Below the pieces are notes generated by a model, which saw only the letters and a program-made list of their open reading frames with translations, was not told where the DNA came from and searched no databases. From Sphingomonas sp. PP-F2F-G114-C0414 (GTDB taxonomy: Bacteria; Pseudomonadota; Alphaproteobacteria; Sphingomonadales; Sphingomonadaceae), in NCBI RefSeq assembly GCF_003688595.1, contig NZ_RCWT01000010.1, positions 695,040-759,039 of the forward strand: DNA of 64,000 bases. Direction: 5' to 3'. The position numbers and the translations under genes are program-made. Of the stretch, positions 52,848 to 61,168 are shown in pieces (position 1 is the stretch's first letter; the number at the start of each line of letters is the position of its first letter).

Positions 52848-53492
52848 TCAGCGCGCGTCGAAGACGGCGCCGAAGATCATGATACCGTCAGCCGGTTCGG
52901 ACACGATCACCGTGCCGCCGGCCTCCTGAACGAGCGTGTTGATCAGATAGGCCGCCGCCGCGCGCGGCGTGACGCTGTGCTGGCCTTCGCCTTCGACCAG
53001 CGTCCGGCGAATTTCCGGATCGAGCACGATCTTGGCGCCTTCGATCTTCACGACGATCTCGAGCTGGCCCTCGTTGTGTTCGCCGCCGACCTCCATCGTC
53101 CCGCCGCGCACCAGCGCTTCGGTGGCGACCAGCACGAGATTGAGCAGTACCTTCACCGCCGACTTGGGCATCGCCGACGTCTCGACCGCCCAGACGAACG
53201 TGATCCGCTTGTTCTCCGCGACCAGCCCCTCGATCGCCGAACGCGCTTCGCGTGTGTCGACGGCCTCGCCAAACCCGCCGGCCGCGCCAAAGGCCAGGCG
53301 AAAGAATTTCAGCTTGCTAGCCGACACCCGCGCGCTGTCGTGAAGCAGTTCCATGCACCGATCGCGCATCGCGGGATCGGTTTCATCGGCGAGCAGCTCG
53401 AGCCCGTTGTTGAGCGCCCCGACCGGCGACAGCAGATCGTGGCACAGGCGCGAACAGAGCAGGCTCGCGAAATCGACCGGGCTGACCGTCAT
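52848..53492 (-). CDS. chpT: Histidine phosphotransferase ChpT
   Basis: 214 residues. FASLLCSRLCHDLLSPVGALNNGLELL holds the phosphorylated His18 in the dimerising helix pair; the C-terminal part is a degenerate HATPase fold (LNLVLVATEALVRGGTMEV). In Caulobacter ChpT passes phosphate from CckA to CtrA and CpdR. In sphingomonads this relay has been linked mainly to motility genes, which fits its place upstream of cheA. It is separated from cheA by 118 bases. Confidence 0.92.
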   Translation of the reverse strand: MTVSPVDFASLLCSRLCHDLLSPVGALNNGLELLADETDPAMRDRCMELLHDSARVSASKLKFFRLAFGAAGGFGEAVDTREARSAIEGLVAENKRITFVWAVETSAMPKSAVKVLLNLVLVATEALVRGGTMEVGGEHNEGQLEIVVKIEGAKIVLDPEIRRTLVEGEGQHSVTPRAAAAYLINTLVQEAGGTVIVSEPADGIMIFGAVFDAR

Positions 53493-53593
53493 GAAAATCC
53501 CCTAATTCTGGAGCGTCTTGTGGCGACCGGGCGGCAAGTGCGCAATGCCAACTTCGCATGCCTTACGTGGAAGGACGCGCCATCCCTACTTCC

Positions 53594-53613
53594 CCCTCCC
53601 TAGATAGGGAGGG
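53594..53613 (-). terminator. Hairpin 3' of the JAMM gene
   Basis: CCCTCCCTA-GA-TAGGGAGGG is a perfect stem of nine pairs, 17 bases beyond the JAMM gene stop on the minus strand. No T-run follows, so a terminator role is only likely. It shares the CT-rich composition of the local repeat family. Confidence 0.5.
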
Positions 53614-53629
53614 AGGAAGGTCGGCGTCA

Positions 53630-54025
53630 CTAGCCAATGACCTTGATCGCCTCCTCGACAAACGCACCCACTTCTATCGATCGCCACGCCCGAGCCGCAC
53701 CACCGCCGAGGATCACCCAAATGGCCCCGTCCCCCATAGCCTGCGCCGCATCCCGAGGAGACGGAACCGGCAAACCGGACGGATGCGAATGGTAGTGCCC
53801 GACCACCGCCAGCCCCCCGGCCCGAGCACGCCGATGCGCGGCAAACAGCGCGGCCGGATCGATCTCGAACGTCCGCGCAGGGTTCGCCGCCACGTTCGCG
53901 CACGCAGCCGTCGCTTCGATCCGCTCCGCCGCCCCAAACAGCAGCCCACAGACCTCTGCATCCGGCGACACAGCCGCCTCTGCGACCAACCGCCGCAGCA
54001 ATTCGCTTGAAATCGTCACGCTCAT
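53630..54025 (-). CDS. JAMM/MPN metalloprotease-like protein (M67)
   Basis: 131 residues. The JAMM zinc motif is complete: Glu24 (EVCGLLFG), His79-Ser-His81 (HYHSHPSG), Ser89 and Asp92 (SPRD). Bacterial members often remove sulfur-carrier tails or Cys from small ubiquitin-like proteins. No such partner or E1-like gene is near, so the substrate is open. Divergent from the pseudouridine synthase by only 17 bases. Confidence 0.9.
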   Translation of the reverse strand: MSVTISSELLRRLVAEAAVSPDAEVCGLLFGAAERIEATAACANVAANPARTFEIDPAALFAAHRRARAGGLAVVGHYHSHPSGLPVPSPRDAAQAMGDGAIWVILGGGAARAWRSIEVGAFVEEAIKVIG

Positions 54026-54042
54026 CGCCACATCGGTAGGAC

Positions 54043-54990
54043 ATGGACCGGGGGGTTTCCATCGTCGAAGCATCGATCACGCCGGCCACCGATGGCTGGA
54101 GGCTCGATCGTGCGCTTGCCGAAGTGCTTCCCGACATGTCGCGCGAGCGGTTGAAGGCGCTGATCGCCGCGGGCCAGGTGTCGCTCAACGGCCGCGAGTG
54201 GCGCGATTCGGCGAAGAAGGCCGCCGCCGGACAGGTTTTCGCGGTTGCGATCCCGCCGCCGACGCCGCTGCACAACGAAGCGCAGGATATCCCGCTCGTC
54301 GTCGCCTACGAGGATGACGACCTCATCGTGATCGACAAGCCCGCCGGGCTCGTCGTCCACCCTGCCGCGGGGAACTTCGACGGGACGCTGGTCAACGCGC
54401 TGCTCCACCACTGTGCCGGCAATCTGTCGGGTATCGGCGGCGTCGCGCGACCGGGCATCGTCCACCGCATCGACAAGGACACGTCGGGGCTGATGATCGC
54501 GGCCAAGACGAACCGCGCGCACGAAGGGCTCGCCAAGCAGTTCCACGACCACAGTATCGACCGCCGCTACAAGGCGATCGTCGGCGGCATCCCGCGCCCG
54601 CCGAGCGGGACGGTCAACGCACCGCTCGCGCGGAGTCCGCAGAACCGCAAGAAGATCGCGATCGTCGAAGGCGGCAAGCGCGCCGTAACGCATTTCTCGA
54701 CTATAAAGACTCTGCGCGATGCGGCGCTGATCGAATGCCGGCTCGAGACGGGCCGGACGCACCAGGTGCGCGTGCACATGGCGTCGATCGGCCACGCCTT
54801 GTTGGGGGACCCGGTCTATGGTAGAACAAAGCAAGCTCAGAAGTCGCTGCTCGAAACGCTCGGTTTCCGCCGGCAGGCCTTGCACGCGGCGCATCTGGGG
54901 TTCATCCATCCGGTGAAAAGCATCGCTTTAGCGTTCGAAAGCGAAATGCCCGCAGACATGCAGGAACTGTTCACCCAGCTTCACGTATAG
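54043..54990 (+). CDS. Pseudouridine synthase, RluA/RluD family
   Basis: 315 residues. N-terminal S4 domain (about 19-70, RLDRALAEVLPDMSRERLKALIAAGQVSLNG) and catalytic domain with GIVHRIDKDTSGLMIAAKT, where Asp144 is the nucleophile. RLETGRTHQVRVHMASIGHALLGDPVYG is the family end block. The S4 domain and length favour RluD, which makes pseudouridines in 23S rRNA helix 69. The rpoH gene follows 57 bases later. Confidence 0.93.
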   Translation: MDRGVSIVEASITPATDGWRLDRALAEVLPDMSRERLKALIAAGQVSLNGREWRDSAKKAAAGQVFAVAIPPPTPLHNEAQDIPLVVAYEDDDLIVIDKPAGLVVHPAAGNFDGTLVNALLHHCAGNLSGIGGVARPGIVHRIDKDTSGLMIAAKTNRAHEGLAKQFHDHSIDRRYKAIVGGIPRPPSGTVNAPLARSPQNRKKIAIVEGGKRAVTHFSTIKTLRDAALIECRLETGRTHQVRVHMASIGHALLGDPVYGRTKQAQKSLLETLGFRRQALHAAHLGFIHPVKSIALAFESEMPADMQELFTQLHV

Positions 54991-55047
54991 ATAATCGACA
55001 CTATGCCGCAACGCGGCAATCGGGGTCAGCAGAAAGGGATTACGACC

Positions 55048-55950
55048 ATGGCAGCCCGCTCCAACGTTCCAGCGACGATTCCTGCGCTCGGCAGCGAGGC
55101 GGGTCTCAATCGCTATCTCGCCGAGATCAAGAAATTCCCCCTCCTGAAACCCGAGCAGGAATATATGCTCGCCAAGCGCTTCCAGGAGCATGGCGACACG
55201 GAGGCTGCGGCGCAGCTGGTGACCTCGCATCTCCGCCTCGTGGCGAAGATCGCGATGGGCTATCGCGGCTATGGCCTGCCGACGTCGGAGCTGATCTCGG
55301 AGGGCAATATCGGCCTTATGCAGGGCGTGAAGAAGTTCGAGCCGGAGCGTGGCTTCCGTCTCGCGACCTATGCGATGTGGTGGATCCGTGCTTCAATCCA
55401 GGAATATATCCTGCGGTCGTGGAGCCTCGTGAAGATGGGCACCACCGCCGCGCAGAAGAAGCTGTTCTTCAACCTGCGCCGGATGAAGAGCCGCCTCGAT
55501 GCGTTCGAGGACGGCGATCTGCGCCCTGAGCACGTCACCAAGATCGCGACAGATCTTGGTGTGGCCGAAACCGACGTCGTCAGCATGAACCGCCGCATGG
55601 CGATGGGCGGCGATACGTCGCTCAACGTGCCGATGCGTGAGGACGGCGAAGGCCAGTGGCAGGATTGGCTGCAGGACGACGCGCCGTTGCAGGACAAGAT
55701 CGTCGCCGACGCGCAGGAAGCGGACGTTCGCCACTCGATGCTGGTGTCGGCGATGGACGACCTCAACGAGCGCGAGCAGCATATCCTCACCGAGCGTCGC
55801 CTGACTGACGATCCCAAGACGCTCGAGGAATTGTCGCAGGTCTATGGTGTGTCGCGCGAGCGCGTGCGGCAGATCGAGGTGCGCGCGTTCGAGAAGCTGC
55901 AGAAGGCGATGATGCGCATTGCCGGCGAGAAGCGCCTGCTGGCAGCGTAA
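55048..55950 (+). CDS. rpoH: Heat-shock sigma factor sigma-32
   Basis: 300 residues from ATG 55048 with AAAGGGA upstream. Region 2 is YMLAKRFQEHGDTEAA to FRLATYAMWWIRASIQEYILRSWSLVKMGTTAAQKKLFFNLRR, here quoted in ends; this carries the RpoH box region QKKLFFNLRR. Region 4 HTH is TLEELSQVYGVSRERVRQIEVRAFEKLQKAM. It directs transcription of chaperones and proteases. The FAD oxidoreductase starts one base after its stop. Confidence 0.97.
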   Translation: MAARSNVPATIPALGSEAGLNRYLAEIKKFPLLKPEQEYMLAKRFQEHGDTEAAAQLVTSHLRLVAKIAMGYRGYGLPTSELISEGNIGLMQGVKKFEPERGFRLATYAMWWIRASIQEYILRSWSLVKMGTTAAQKKLFFNLRRMKSRLDAFEDGDLRPEHVTKIATDLGVAETDVVSMNRRMAMGGDTSLNVPMREDGEGQWQDWLQDDAPLQDKIVADAQEADVRHSMLVSAMDDLNEREQHILTERRLTDDPKTLEELSQVYGVSRERVRQIEVRAFEKLQKAMMRIAGEKRLLAA

Positions 55951-55951
55951 C

Positions 55952-57223
55952 ATGGTGCGCACCGTCGTCATTGGCGGCGGTGCGGCCGGGATTGCTGCGA
56001 CGCGGACGCTGCACGATGCAGGGCGAGAGGTCCTGTTGGTCGAGGCCAGCAACCGCTTAGGTGGCCGAGCCCACAGTCTGCCCCTCGCCTCCTTGTTCCC
56101 CCGCGAAGGCGGGGGCCCAGACTGGACCCCCGCCTTCGCGGGGGAACATGTAGACGCTGGTTGTGGCTGGCTGCATTCTGCCCAGCGCAATCCTTGGACG
56201 GCCATCGCGGAGATAACCGGCTTCACCGTAGACCGCTCTGACGCGAACTGGCGCACGCAATGGCACGATCTCGGCTTCCCACCCGAAGACCAGTCGGCCT
56301 CTGCCACAGCTTACCAAGATTGGAACGAGCGAGCGCTAGCCGCCCTTGAAGGCCCCGACCGCCCCCTCTCCGACTTCATCGCCCCCGACGACAAGTGGCG
56401 CCCAAAGATCGACGCGATCTCCGGCTACGCCAACGGCGCCAACCTCGCGCAAGTCTCGCTCCACGACTGGGCCGCCTACGAAGACGCCTCCACCGACGAC
56501 AACTGGACGGTCAAAGAAGGCTACGGGACGCTAGTCGCCAGCTACACCGCTGGCCTGAACATCCGCCTCTCGACCCCGGTAACGCGCATCGACCACAGCG
56601 GTCGTCGCCTTAAACTCGACACCCCGACCGGCACGATCGAAGCCGACCACGTCATCGTCTGCGTCCCCACCACCGTCCTCGCCAGATCACAGATCGTGTT
56701 CGACCCGCCGCTCCCCCACAAGCACGCCGCCGCCGCCGACCTCCCGCTCGGGCTCGCAGACAAGGTGTTCCTCCACGTCGACCACCCCGAATGGCCGACC
56801 AACGCGCACTTGATCGGCGACCCGTACATCGCCTGCACGGCGAGCCACCGCCTGTCGCCGTTCGGCTGGCCGATCGTCGAGAGCTTCTTTGGCGGTGATT
56901 GCGCGGAGATGCTGGAGGACGGCGATGCAGCACAGTTTGCGATTGACGAACTCGTCGGACTTCTGGGAAGCGACTGGCGTAAGCGCTTCACGCCGCTGGC
57001 TGCGACCCGCTGGCGCTACGAACCCTATATCGGCGGCAGCTACAGCCATGCGCGCATCGGCCGGGCCAGCGAGCGCGCCGTCCTAGCCGCGTCGGTCGAC
57101 GGCCGTATCCACTTCGCTGGCGAAGCATGCCACCCGTTCGACTTTTCCACCGCACACGGCGCGTACGAAACCGGCGTTACCGCGGCCCGCGCAATCATTG
57201 GCGAGGACGCGACGATCGCATAA
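55952..57223 (+). CDS. FAD-dependent amine oxidase-like protein with in-frame repeat
   Basis: 423 residues. FAD-binding VVIGGGAAGIAATRTL (4-20) and VEASNRLGGRAHS (30-42), then VDAGCGWLHSA (67-77), and C-terminal GRIHFAGEACHPFDFSTAHGAYETGVTAA. This is the flavin-containing amine oxidase/phytoene desaturase-like superfamily; the substrate is unknown. Residues 48-66 (FPREGGGPDWTPAFAGEH) are encoded by a complete REP-like palindrome that keeps the frame open. The start directly follows rpoH, and mtgA follows 9 bases after. Confidence 0.88.
   Translation: MVRTVVIGGGAAGIAATRTLHDAGREVLLVEASNRLGGRAHSLPLASLFPREGGGPDWTPAFAGEHVDAGCGWLHSAQRNPWTAIAEITGFTVDRSDANWRTQWHDLGFPPEDQSASATAYQDWNERALAALEGPDRPLSDFIAPDDKWRPKIDAISGYANGANLAQVSLHDWAAYEDASTDDNWTVKEGYGTLVASYTAGLNIRLSTPVTRIDHSGRRLKLDTPTGTIEADHVIVCVPTTVLARSQIVFDPPLPHKHAAAADLPLGLADKVFLHVDHPEWPTNAHLIGDPYIACTASHRLSPFGWPIVESFFGGDCAEMLEDGDAAQFAIDELVGLLGSDWRKRFTPLAATRWRYEPYIGGSYSHARIGRASERAVLAASVDGRIHFAGEACHPFDFSTAHGAYETGVTAARAIIGEDATIA
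56094..56148. repeat. REP-like palindrome inside a coding region
   Basis: 27-base arms at 56094-56120 and 56122-56148 are inverted copies (TGTTCCCCCGCGAAGGCGGG and so on). It is a full member of the CCCGCGAAGGCGGG family, within the FAD oxidoreductase gene, and is read through in frame. Confidence 0.95.
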
Positions 57224-57232
57224 GGAGCGGCG

Positions 57233-57904
57233 ATGGGCCTTATCCGCATCGCCGCCAAGATCGTCTTCGCTTTCGTCCTCATCACGGTCGCGTGGGTCGG
57301 CATCTACCGTTTCGTGCCAGTGCCGTTCACCTGGACGATGATGGGCGACGTGCTCAACGGCCACGGCGTGACGAAGGACTGGATGCCGCTGTCCGAGATG
57401 GACCCGGACATGGCGCGGGCGGCGATCGCGGGTGAGGATTCGCGGTTCTGTTCGCATCACGGCTTCGATTTCAAGGCGATGGCGGGGGCAGCGGCGCGCA
57501 ATGCTCAAGGGGGGCGGATCCGGGGCGGCTCGACGATCAGCCAGCAGACCGCGAAGAACGCGTTCCTGTTCCAGGGCGGAGGCTATGTGCGGAAGGCGTT
57601 CGAGGCGTATTTTACCGTGCTGATCGAAGCGATGTGGCCGAAGCGGCGGATCATGGAGGTGTATCTCAACATCGCCGAGACCGGGATCGGGACCTATGGC
57701 GCGAACGCTGGGGCGATCCGGTATTTCAACCACGACGCTTCGAGATTGTCGCCCACCGAGGCTGGGCGGATTGCCGCTGTCCTGCCGTTGCCCAAGAAGC
57801 GGGCTGCGATCGATCCGCATGGGTTTGTGCGAAAGCATGGGAATACGCTGTCGCGGCGGGTTTCGGTTGTCCGGAACAATGGGTTGGATAGCTGTCTGCG
57901 GTAA
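57233..57904 (+). CDS. mtgA: Monofunctional peptidoglycan glycosyltransferase
   Basis: 223 residues. A single N-terminal membrane helix (AAKIVFAFVLITVAWVGIY) and the GT51 domain: AIAGEDSRFCSHHGFD with catalytic Glu68, RGGSTISQQTAKNAFL, and RRIMEVYLNIAETGIGTYGANAGAIRYF. There is no transpeptidase domain. It polymerises lipid II. It is probably co-transcribed with rpoH and the FAD enzyme. Confidence 0.95.
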   Translation: MGLIRIAAKIVFAFVLITVAWVGIYRFVPVPFTWTMMGDVLNGHGVTKDWMPLSEMDPDMARAAIAGEDSRFCSHHGFDFKAMAGAAARNAQGGRIRGGSTISQQTAKNAFLFQGGGYVRKAFEAYFTVLIEAMWPKRRIMEVYLNIAETGIGTYGANAGAIRYFNHDASRLSPTEAGRIAAVLPLPKKRAAIDPHGFVRKHGNTLSRRVSVVRNNGLDSCLR

Positions 57905-57952
57905 GGGCACCGCCGAGATATTCAGCTAAAACTACTACCCCCTTGTTCTCCC

Positions 57953-57997
57953 GCGAAGGCGCGAGCCCAGGCCGGGTTCCGCCTTCGCGCGAAAATA
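57953..57997. repeat. Diverged REP-like element
   Basis: TTGTTCTCCCGCGAAGGCGC and GCCTTCGCGCGAAAATA form imperfect hairpins of the CCCGCGAAGGCGGG family, between convergent mtgA and the small membrane protein gene. Confidence 0.8.
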
Positions 57998-58004
57998 CTC
58001 TAGT

Positions 58005-58247
58005 TTACTGCGTCGACTTATCGACCGCGTCGCCGGCCTTGTCGGCTGCACTGCCGACGCTCTTGGCCGCGGAGGTAATCGCGGCATCCTTGCTGTTCTG
58101 CGCGCCTTGGCGGCTGAACAGGTAATAGCCGCCGATTAGGACCGCGATCAGCAGGACGATGCCGATCAGCATCCCGCTGCCGCCGCCGCGGCGTTCGATG
58201 ATCGTCGTGTGGGTGGTCGGGGTTTCGACGATACGCTCTTCGGCCAT
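58005..58247 (-). CDS. Small single-span membrane protein
   Basis: 80 residues. An N-terminal polar segment (ERIVETPTTHTTIIERRGGG), one membrane helix (MLIGIVLLIAVLIGGYYLF, about 26-45) and a C-terminal helical tail with alternating small and charged residues (AAKSVGSAADKAGDAVDKSTQ) that resembles late-embryogenesis or CsbD-like stress proteins. Similar proteins are common and unnamed in sphingomonads. Function unknown. Confidence 0.8.
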   Translation of the reverse strand: MAEERIVETPTTHTTIIERRGGGSGMLIGIVLLIAVLIGGYYLFSRQGAQNSKDAAITSAAKSVGSAADKAGDAVDKSTQ

Positions 58248-58327
58248 TTTGACTCTCCCTGATTACTGGAGAGCGCAACGCCGGCCGAAGAACGATTGTT
58301 CCCGCGCCGAAACGAACCCGATTTGGT

Positions 58328-58651
58328 TCAGAACGGCAGCTTGAAGCCTGGTGGCAGTTGCAAACCGCTGGTCATCTTCGACATCTCAGTCCCCGACACC
58401 GCATCCGCCTTGGCGCGTGCATCGTTGAACGCGGCCGTCAGCAGGTCTTCGAGCATCTGCCTCTCGCTCACCTGCATCAGCGAATCGTCGATCGCGATGT
58501 TGATGATGCGGCCCTTGGCGGACGCCTTCACCTTGACGAGGCCGCCGCCGGACGCGCCCTCGACCTCGATCGTATCGAGACTGGCTTGAGCCTTTTCGAG
58601 TTCGCTCTGAACGTTCTGCGCCATGGCGAGGATTTCATCGATATTCTTCAT
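58328..58651 (-). CDS. ybaB: YbaB/EbfC nucleoid-associated protein
   Basis: 107 residues. MKNIDEILAMAQNVQSELEKAQASL and the central VEGASGGGLVKVKASAKGRIINIAID and LEDLLTAAFNDARAKADAV identify the family, which binds DNA as a dimer. Coupled to dnaX by a 4-base overlap (58648-58651), the conserved dnaX-ybaB order. The usual third partner recR does not follow here. Confidence 0.95.
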   Translation of the reverse strand: MKNIDEILAMAQNVQSELEKAQASLDTIEVEGASGGGLVKVKASAKGRIINIAIDDSLMQVSERQMLEDLLTAAFNDARAKADAVSGTEMSKMTSGLQLPPGFKLPF

Positions 58652-60342
58652 GCGTTGCTCCTTTGACCAGGCCACGATTCGAGCTGGGCGTCGGGAAACG
58701 CTGCCACCGCGGCCTTCATGATGGGGGATTCGAGAATAGCCTGGCGCACCGCGGCGTCGGCGGCGTCCTGCGCCTCGCGCAGCGTCGGCGCGCCGGGGGC
58801 GTCGACGATCGACACTTTCCACGCGGTCCGCGTCACGCTCTTCAACAGCGTGTTGAGCTCGGCGAGCGTGTCGGCCGAGACGGGACGGCTGCCGCTGAGG
58901 ACGAATTCTGGCGGCGAATAACTGACGACGCGTGCGCCGTGACGAAGACGCGCGGCGATCGCGAGGCCACCTGATTCATCGAGCAGATCGACCAGCGCTT
59001 CGAACGTCGGCGGCAGGATCGGGCCGGTCGCGACGGGTTCGGGCGCCTTAGCCGTAGCTCCAGCGTTCCAGGGCGGCGCTTCGCCGGACGGAGGTGCAGG
59101 TGGTGGCGGCGCCGTTGGTGTAGCCGCGGGGGCCGCTCCGCTGGCGATCTGGCGCGCTAACTCACCGGGATCGGGCAGCGTGGACGCGTATATCGCGCGC
59201 AACAGCGCCATCTCCGCCGCTTCGATCGGCAGCGCGGCCTTGGCGACTTCATCATGGCCCTTGAGGAATAGCTGCCACAGGCGATGCAACGCGGGATAGC
59301 CGAGCGACGCCGCCCAGTCCTCTCGCGCCGCGCGCTCCTCCATCGGCTGCGCGGCATCCGGCGGCGTGCCGACCTTGGTCAGCGTGATACCGTGGACGGT
59401 TTCGAGCAGCGAGCGAAGGACCGACAGCGGGTCGACGCCGTAGTCATATTGGCGGCGCATCGAGGCGAGCGCCCCTGCCCCGTCGCCGGCGAGGATCAGC
59501 GTCAGCAGGTCGCGCACCGCACCGCGATCCGACAGGCCGAGCATCTGGCGAACCGCGTCGGCGGTCACGCCGCCGCCTTCGAGCCCGGCGTGCGCGATCG
59601 CCTGGTCGAGGATCGACAGACCGTCGCGGGCCGAGCCTTCCGCGGCGCGTGCGATCAGCATCAGCGCCTCGGGATCGGCGACGACGCCTTCTTCGGACGA
59701 GACCCACGCGAAATGCTTGGCGAGCTGTTCGGCGGAAATGCGGCGGAGGTCGAAGCGCTGGCAGCGCGAGAGCACCGTCACCGGGACCTTGTTCACCTCG
59801 GTGGTCGCGAACAGGAATTTCACATGGGGAGGCGGCTCCTCCAGCGTCTTCAGCAGCGCGTTGAACGCGTTCTTCGACAGCATGTGGACTTCGTCGATGA
59901 TGTAGATCTTGAAGCGCGCGGTGACCGCCGAATAGCGTGACGCGTCGATGATCTCGCGGACGTCGTCGACACCGGTATGGCTCGCGGCGTCCATCTCGAT
60001 CACGTCGATATGACGGCCCTCGGCGATCGCGCGGCAGGGTTCGCAGACGCCGCACGGATCGATCGTCGGGCCACCGTCGCCGTCGGGGCCGATGCAGTTG
60101 AGCGCCTTGGCGATCAGACGGGCGGTCGACGTTTTCCCCACGCCGCGGACGCCGGTCATCAGGAAGGCGTGGGCGAGCCGGTCGCGCTTGATCGCGTTGC
60201 CGAGCGTCTGGACCATCGCGTCCTGCCCGATCAGCTCGGAAAAGGTCTGCGGACGGTATTTGCGCGCGAGCACGCGGTAGGCGGGGGCGTCCGGCGTTTT
60301 CACCGGCTGCGGGGGTTCGCCCAGGTCGAAGGAATCTGACAT
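58648..60342 (-). CDS. dnaX: DNA polymerase III subunit gamma/tau
   Basis: 564 residues from Met 60342. Clamp-loader ATPase: RKYRPQTFSELIGQ, Walker A GVRGVGKTS (64-72), zinc cysteines Cys83, Cys97, Cys100 and Cys103 (PCGVCEPC), Walker B YIIDEVHMLSKNAFNALLKTLEEPP, sensor FATTEVNKVPVTVLSRC. The linker 400-450 is Pro/Ala rich (tau region). A Met four codons upstream is possible. I did not find a clear frameshift site for a short gamma form. Confidence 0.96.
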   Translation of the reverse strand: MSDSFDLGEPPQPVKTPDAPAYRVLARKYRPQTFSELIGQDAMVQTLGNAIKRDRLAHAFLMTGVRGVGKTSTARLIAKALNCIGPDGDGGPTIDPCGVCEPCRAIAEGRHIDVIEMDAASHTGVDDVREIIDASRYSAVTARFKIYIIDEVHMLSKNAFNALLKTLEEPPPHVKFLFATTEVNKVPVTVLSRCQRFDLRRISAEQLAKHFAWVSSEEGVVADPEALMLIARAAEGSARDGLSILDQAIAHAGLEGGGVTADAVRQMLGLSDRGAVRDLLTLILAGDGAGALASMRRQYDYGVDPLSVLRSLLETVHGITLTKVGTPPDAAQPMEERAAREDWAASLGYPALHRLWQLFLKGHDEVAKAALPIEAAEMALLRAIYASTLPDPGELARQIASGAAPAATPTAPPPPAPPSGEAPPWNAGATAKAPEPVATGPILPPTFEALVDLLDESGGLAIAARLRHGARVVSYSPPEFVLSGSRPVSADTLAELNTLLKSVTRTAWKVSIVDAPGAPTLREAQDAADAAVRQAILESPIMKAAVAAFPDAQLESWPGQRSNA

Positions 60343-60683
60343 TGCGGTCGTCATAGCGGGTGCTGCGCGTGCTGTCGAAGGGGTCGGAAGTTCACAAAGT
60401 TCACACGCTGGGAAGGGTCTGCACTTCGGTGCGGCGGGAGGCCGGCGCGTGGTGTGTCGGAACCTGTGGTGCGTGCAATGCGGGTCATGCGCGGCTTATG
60501 CCACATCGACGCGGTGTAGGATAATGATTTGGAACGTTGCGGGAACATCGGGCGCGGTTTCGGCCCGGTTACGCTTGGGCGACCGTCTAACTGAGAAGTT
60601 TAGAATTGCGCTGCGGCTTAGCCGCATCGTCAGTCGGCGCTTGGCGCCGCTGGCCGCGCTCACGTTTGCCTGCAAACGTTCGC
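60343..60683. other. Gap between dnaX and SRP RNA
   Basis: About 340 bases with no convincing gene on either strand. It should hold the dnaX promoter on its left. On the right it contains three perfect or near-perfect hairpins, TGCGGC-TTA-GCCGCA (60612-60626), GGCGC-TTG-GCGCC (about 60635-60647) and ACGTTTGC-CT-GCAAACGT (60662-60679). The last lies directly 3' of the SRP RNA and may end it, though no T-run follows. Confidence 0.55.
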
Positions 60684-60778
60684 GGTGGGAGCCGGGACGA
60701 CCCGTGGCTGGGTCGTTGTGGCTGCTTCCTTCCGGATCTGACCAAGTTGGCGACGACCACGTCCGCCCGACTCCCGCG
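60684..60778 (-). ncRNA. ffs: Signal recognition particle 4.5S RNA
   Basis: On the minus strand the conserved apical part GGTCAGATCCGGAAGGAAGC (the Ffh-binding symmetric and asymmetric loops) is present. The ends GGGAGTCGGG (60766-60775) and CCCGGCTCCC (60687-60696) pair over ten bases. The result is a ~90-nt hairpin, typical of bacterial short SRP RNA. Lies upstream of dnaX on the same strand. Confidence 0.93.
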
Positions 60779-60834
60779 GCGCATATGGCGGGGTCGGGCG
60801 GGATGATCAAGTCGCTTTAGTGGCGGCCGTCCGA

Positions 60835-61074
60835 TCAGCGACGAACGCGGACCGTGCGGCAGACGCGCTGGCGGTGATGGTTGCGGTACACGTTGCGGCA
60901 GACCTGGCGCGTGCGAACGACGTGACGACGATAGCCAGGGCGACGATCGTCATGACGCACGACGGTGCGCTCATGGACGACGGTGCGCTGTGCCGACGCT
61001 TCGGCGGCGATGCCGACGGGCGCGAGGCCGGTGAGTGCGACGAGGCCAACGGCGGCGAGGGTGAACAACTTCAT
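60835..61074 (-). CDS. Small exported basic protein with paired cysteines (1)
   Basis: 79 residues from Met 61074 with an AGGAG site. Signal peptide (KLFTLAAVGLVALTGLAPVGIAAEASA), then a very Arg/His-rich domain RRPGYRRHVVRTRQVCRNVYRNHHRQRVCRTVRVRR, quoted by its ends, with two cysteines 14 residues apart. It resembles the next gene in plan. Function unknown; probably periplasmic or cell-surface. Confidence 0.75.
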   Translation of the reverse strand: MKLFTLAAVGLVALTGLAPVGIAAEASAQRTVVHERTVVRHDDRRPGYRRHVVRTRQVCRNVYRNHHRQRVCRTVRVRR

Positions 61075-61168
61075 GGGACTTCTCCTGCTGGGTGCGGGTT
61101 CTGATGACCCCTGCAACCTATGTTACCAAACTAGAGGCTGTCGGTGCGGTTCCGCATCGGCGCGGGAA

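Noticed and set aside
60612..60679. Three hairpins considered as a small RNA gene
   Set aside because: They are short and independent, lack a promoter or terminator pattern, and are better explained as the 3' region of SRP RNA.
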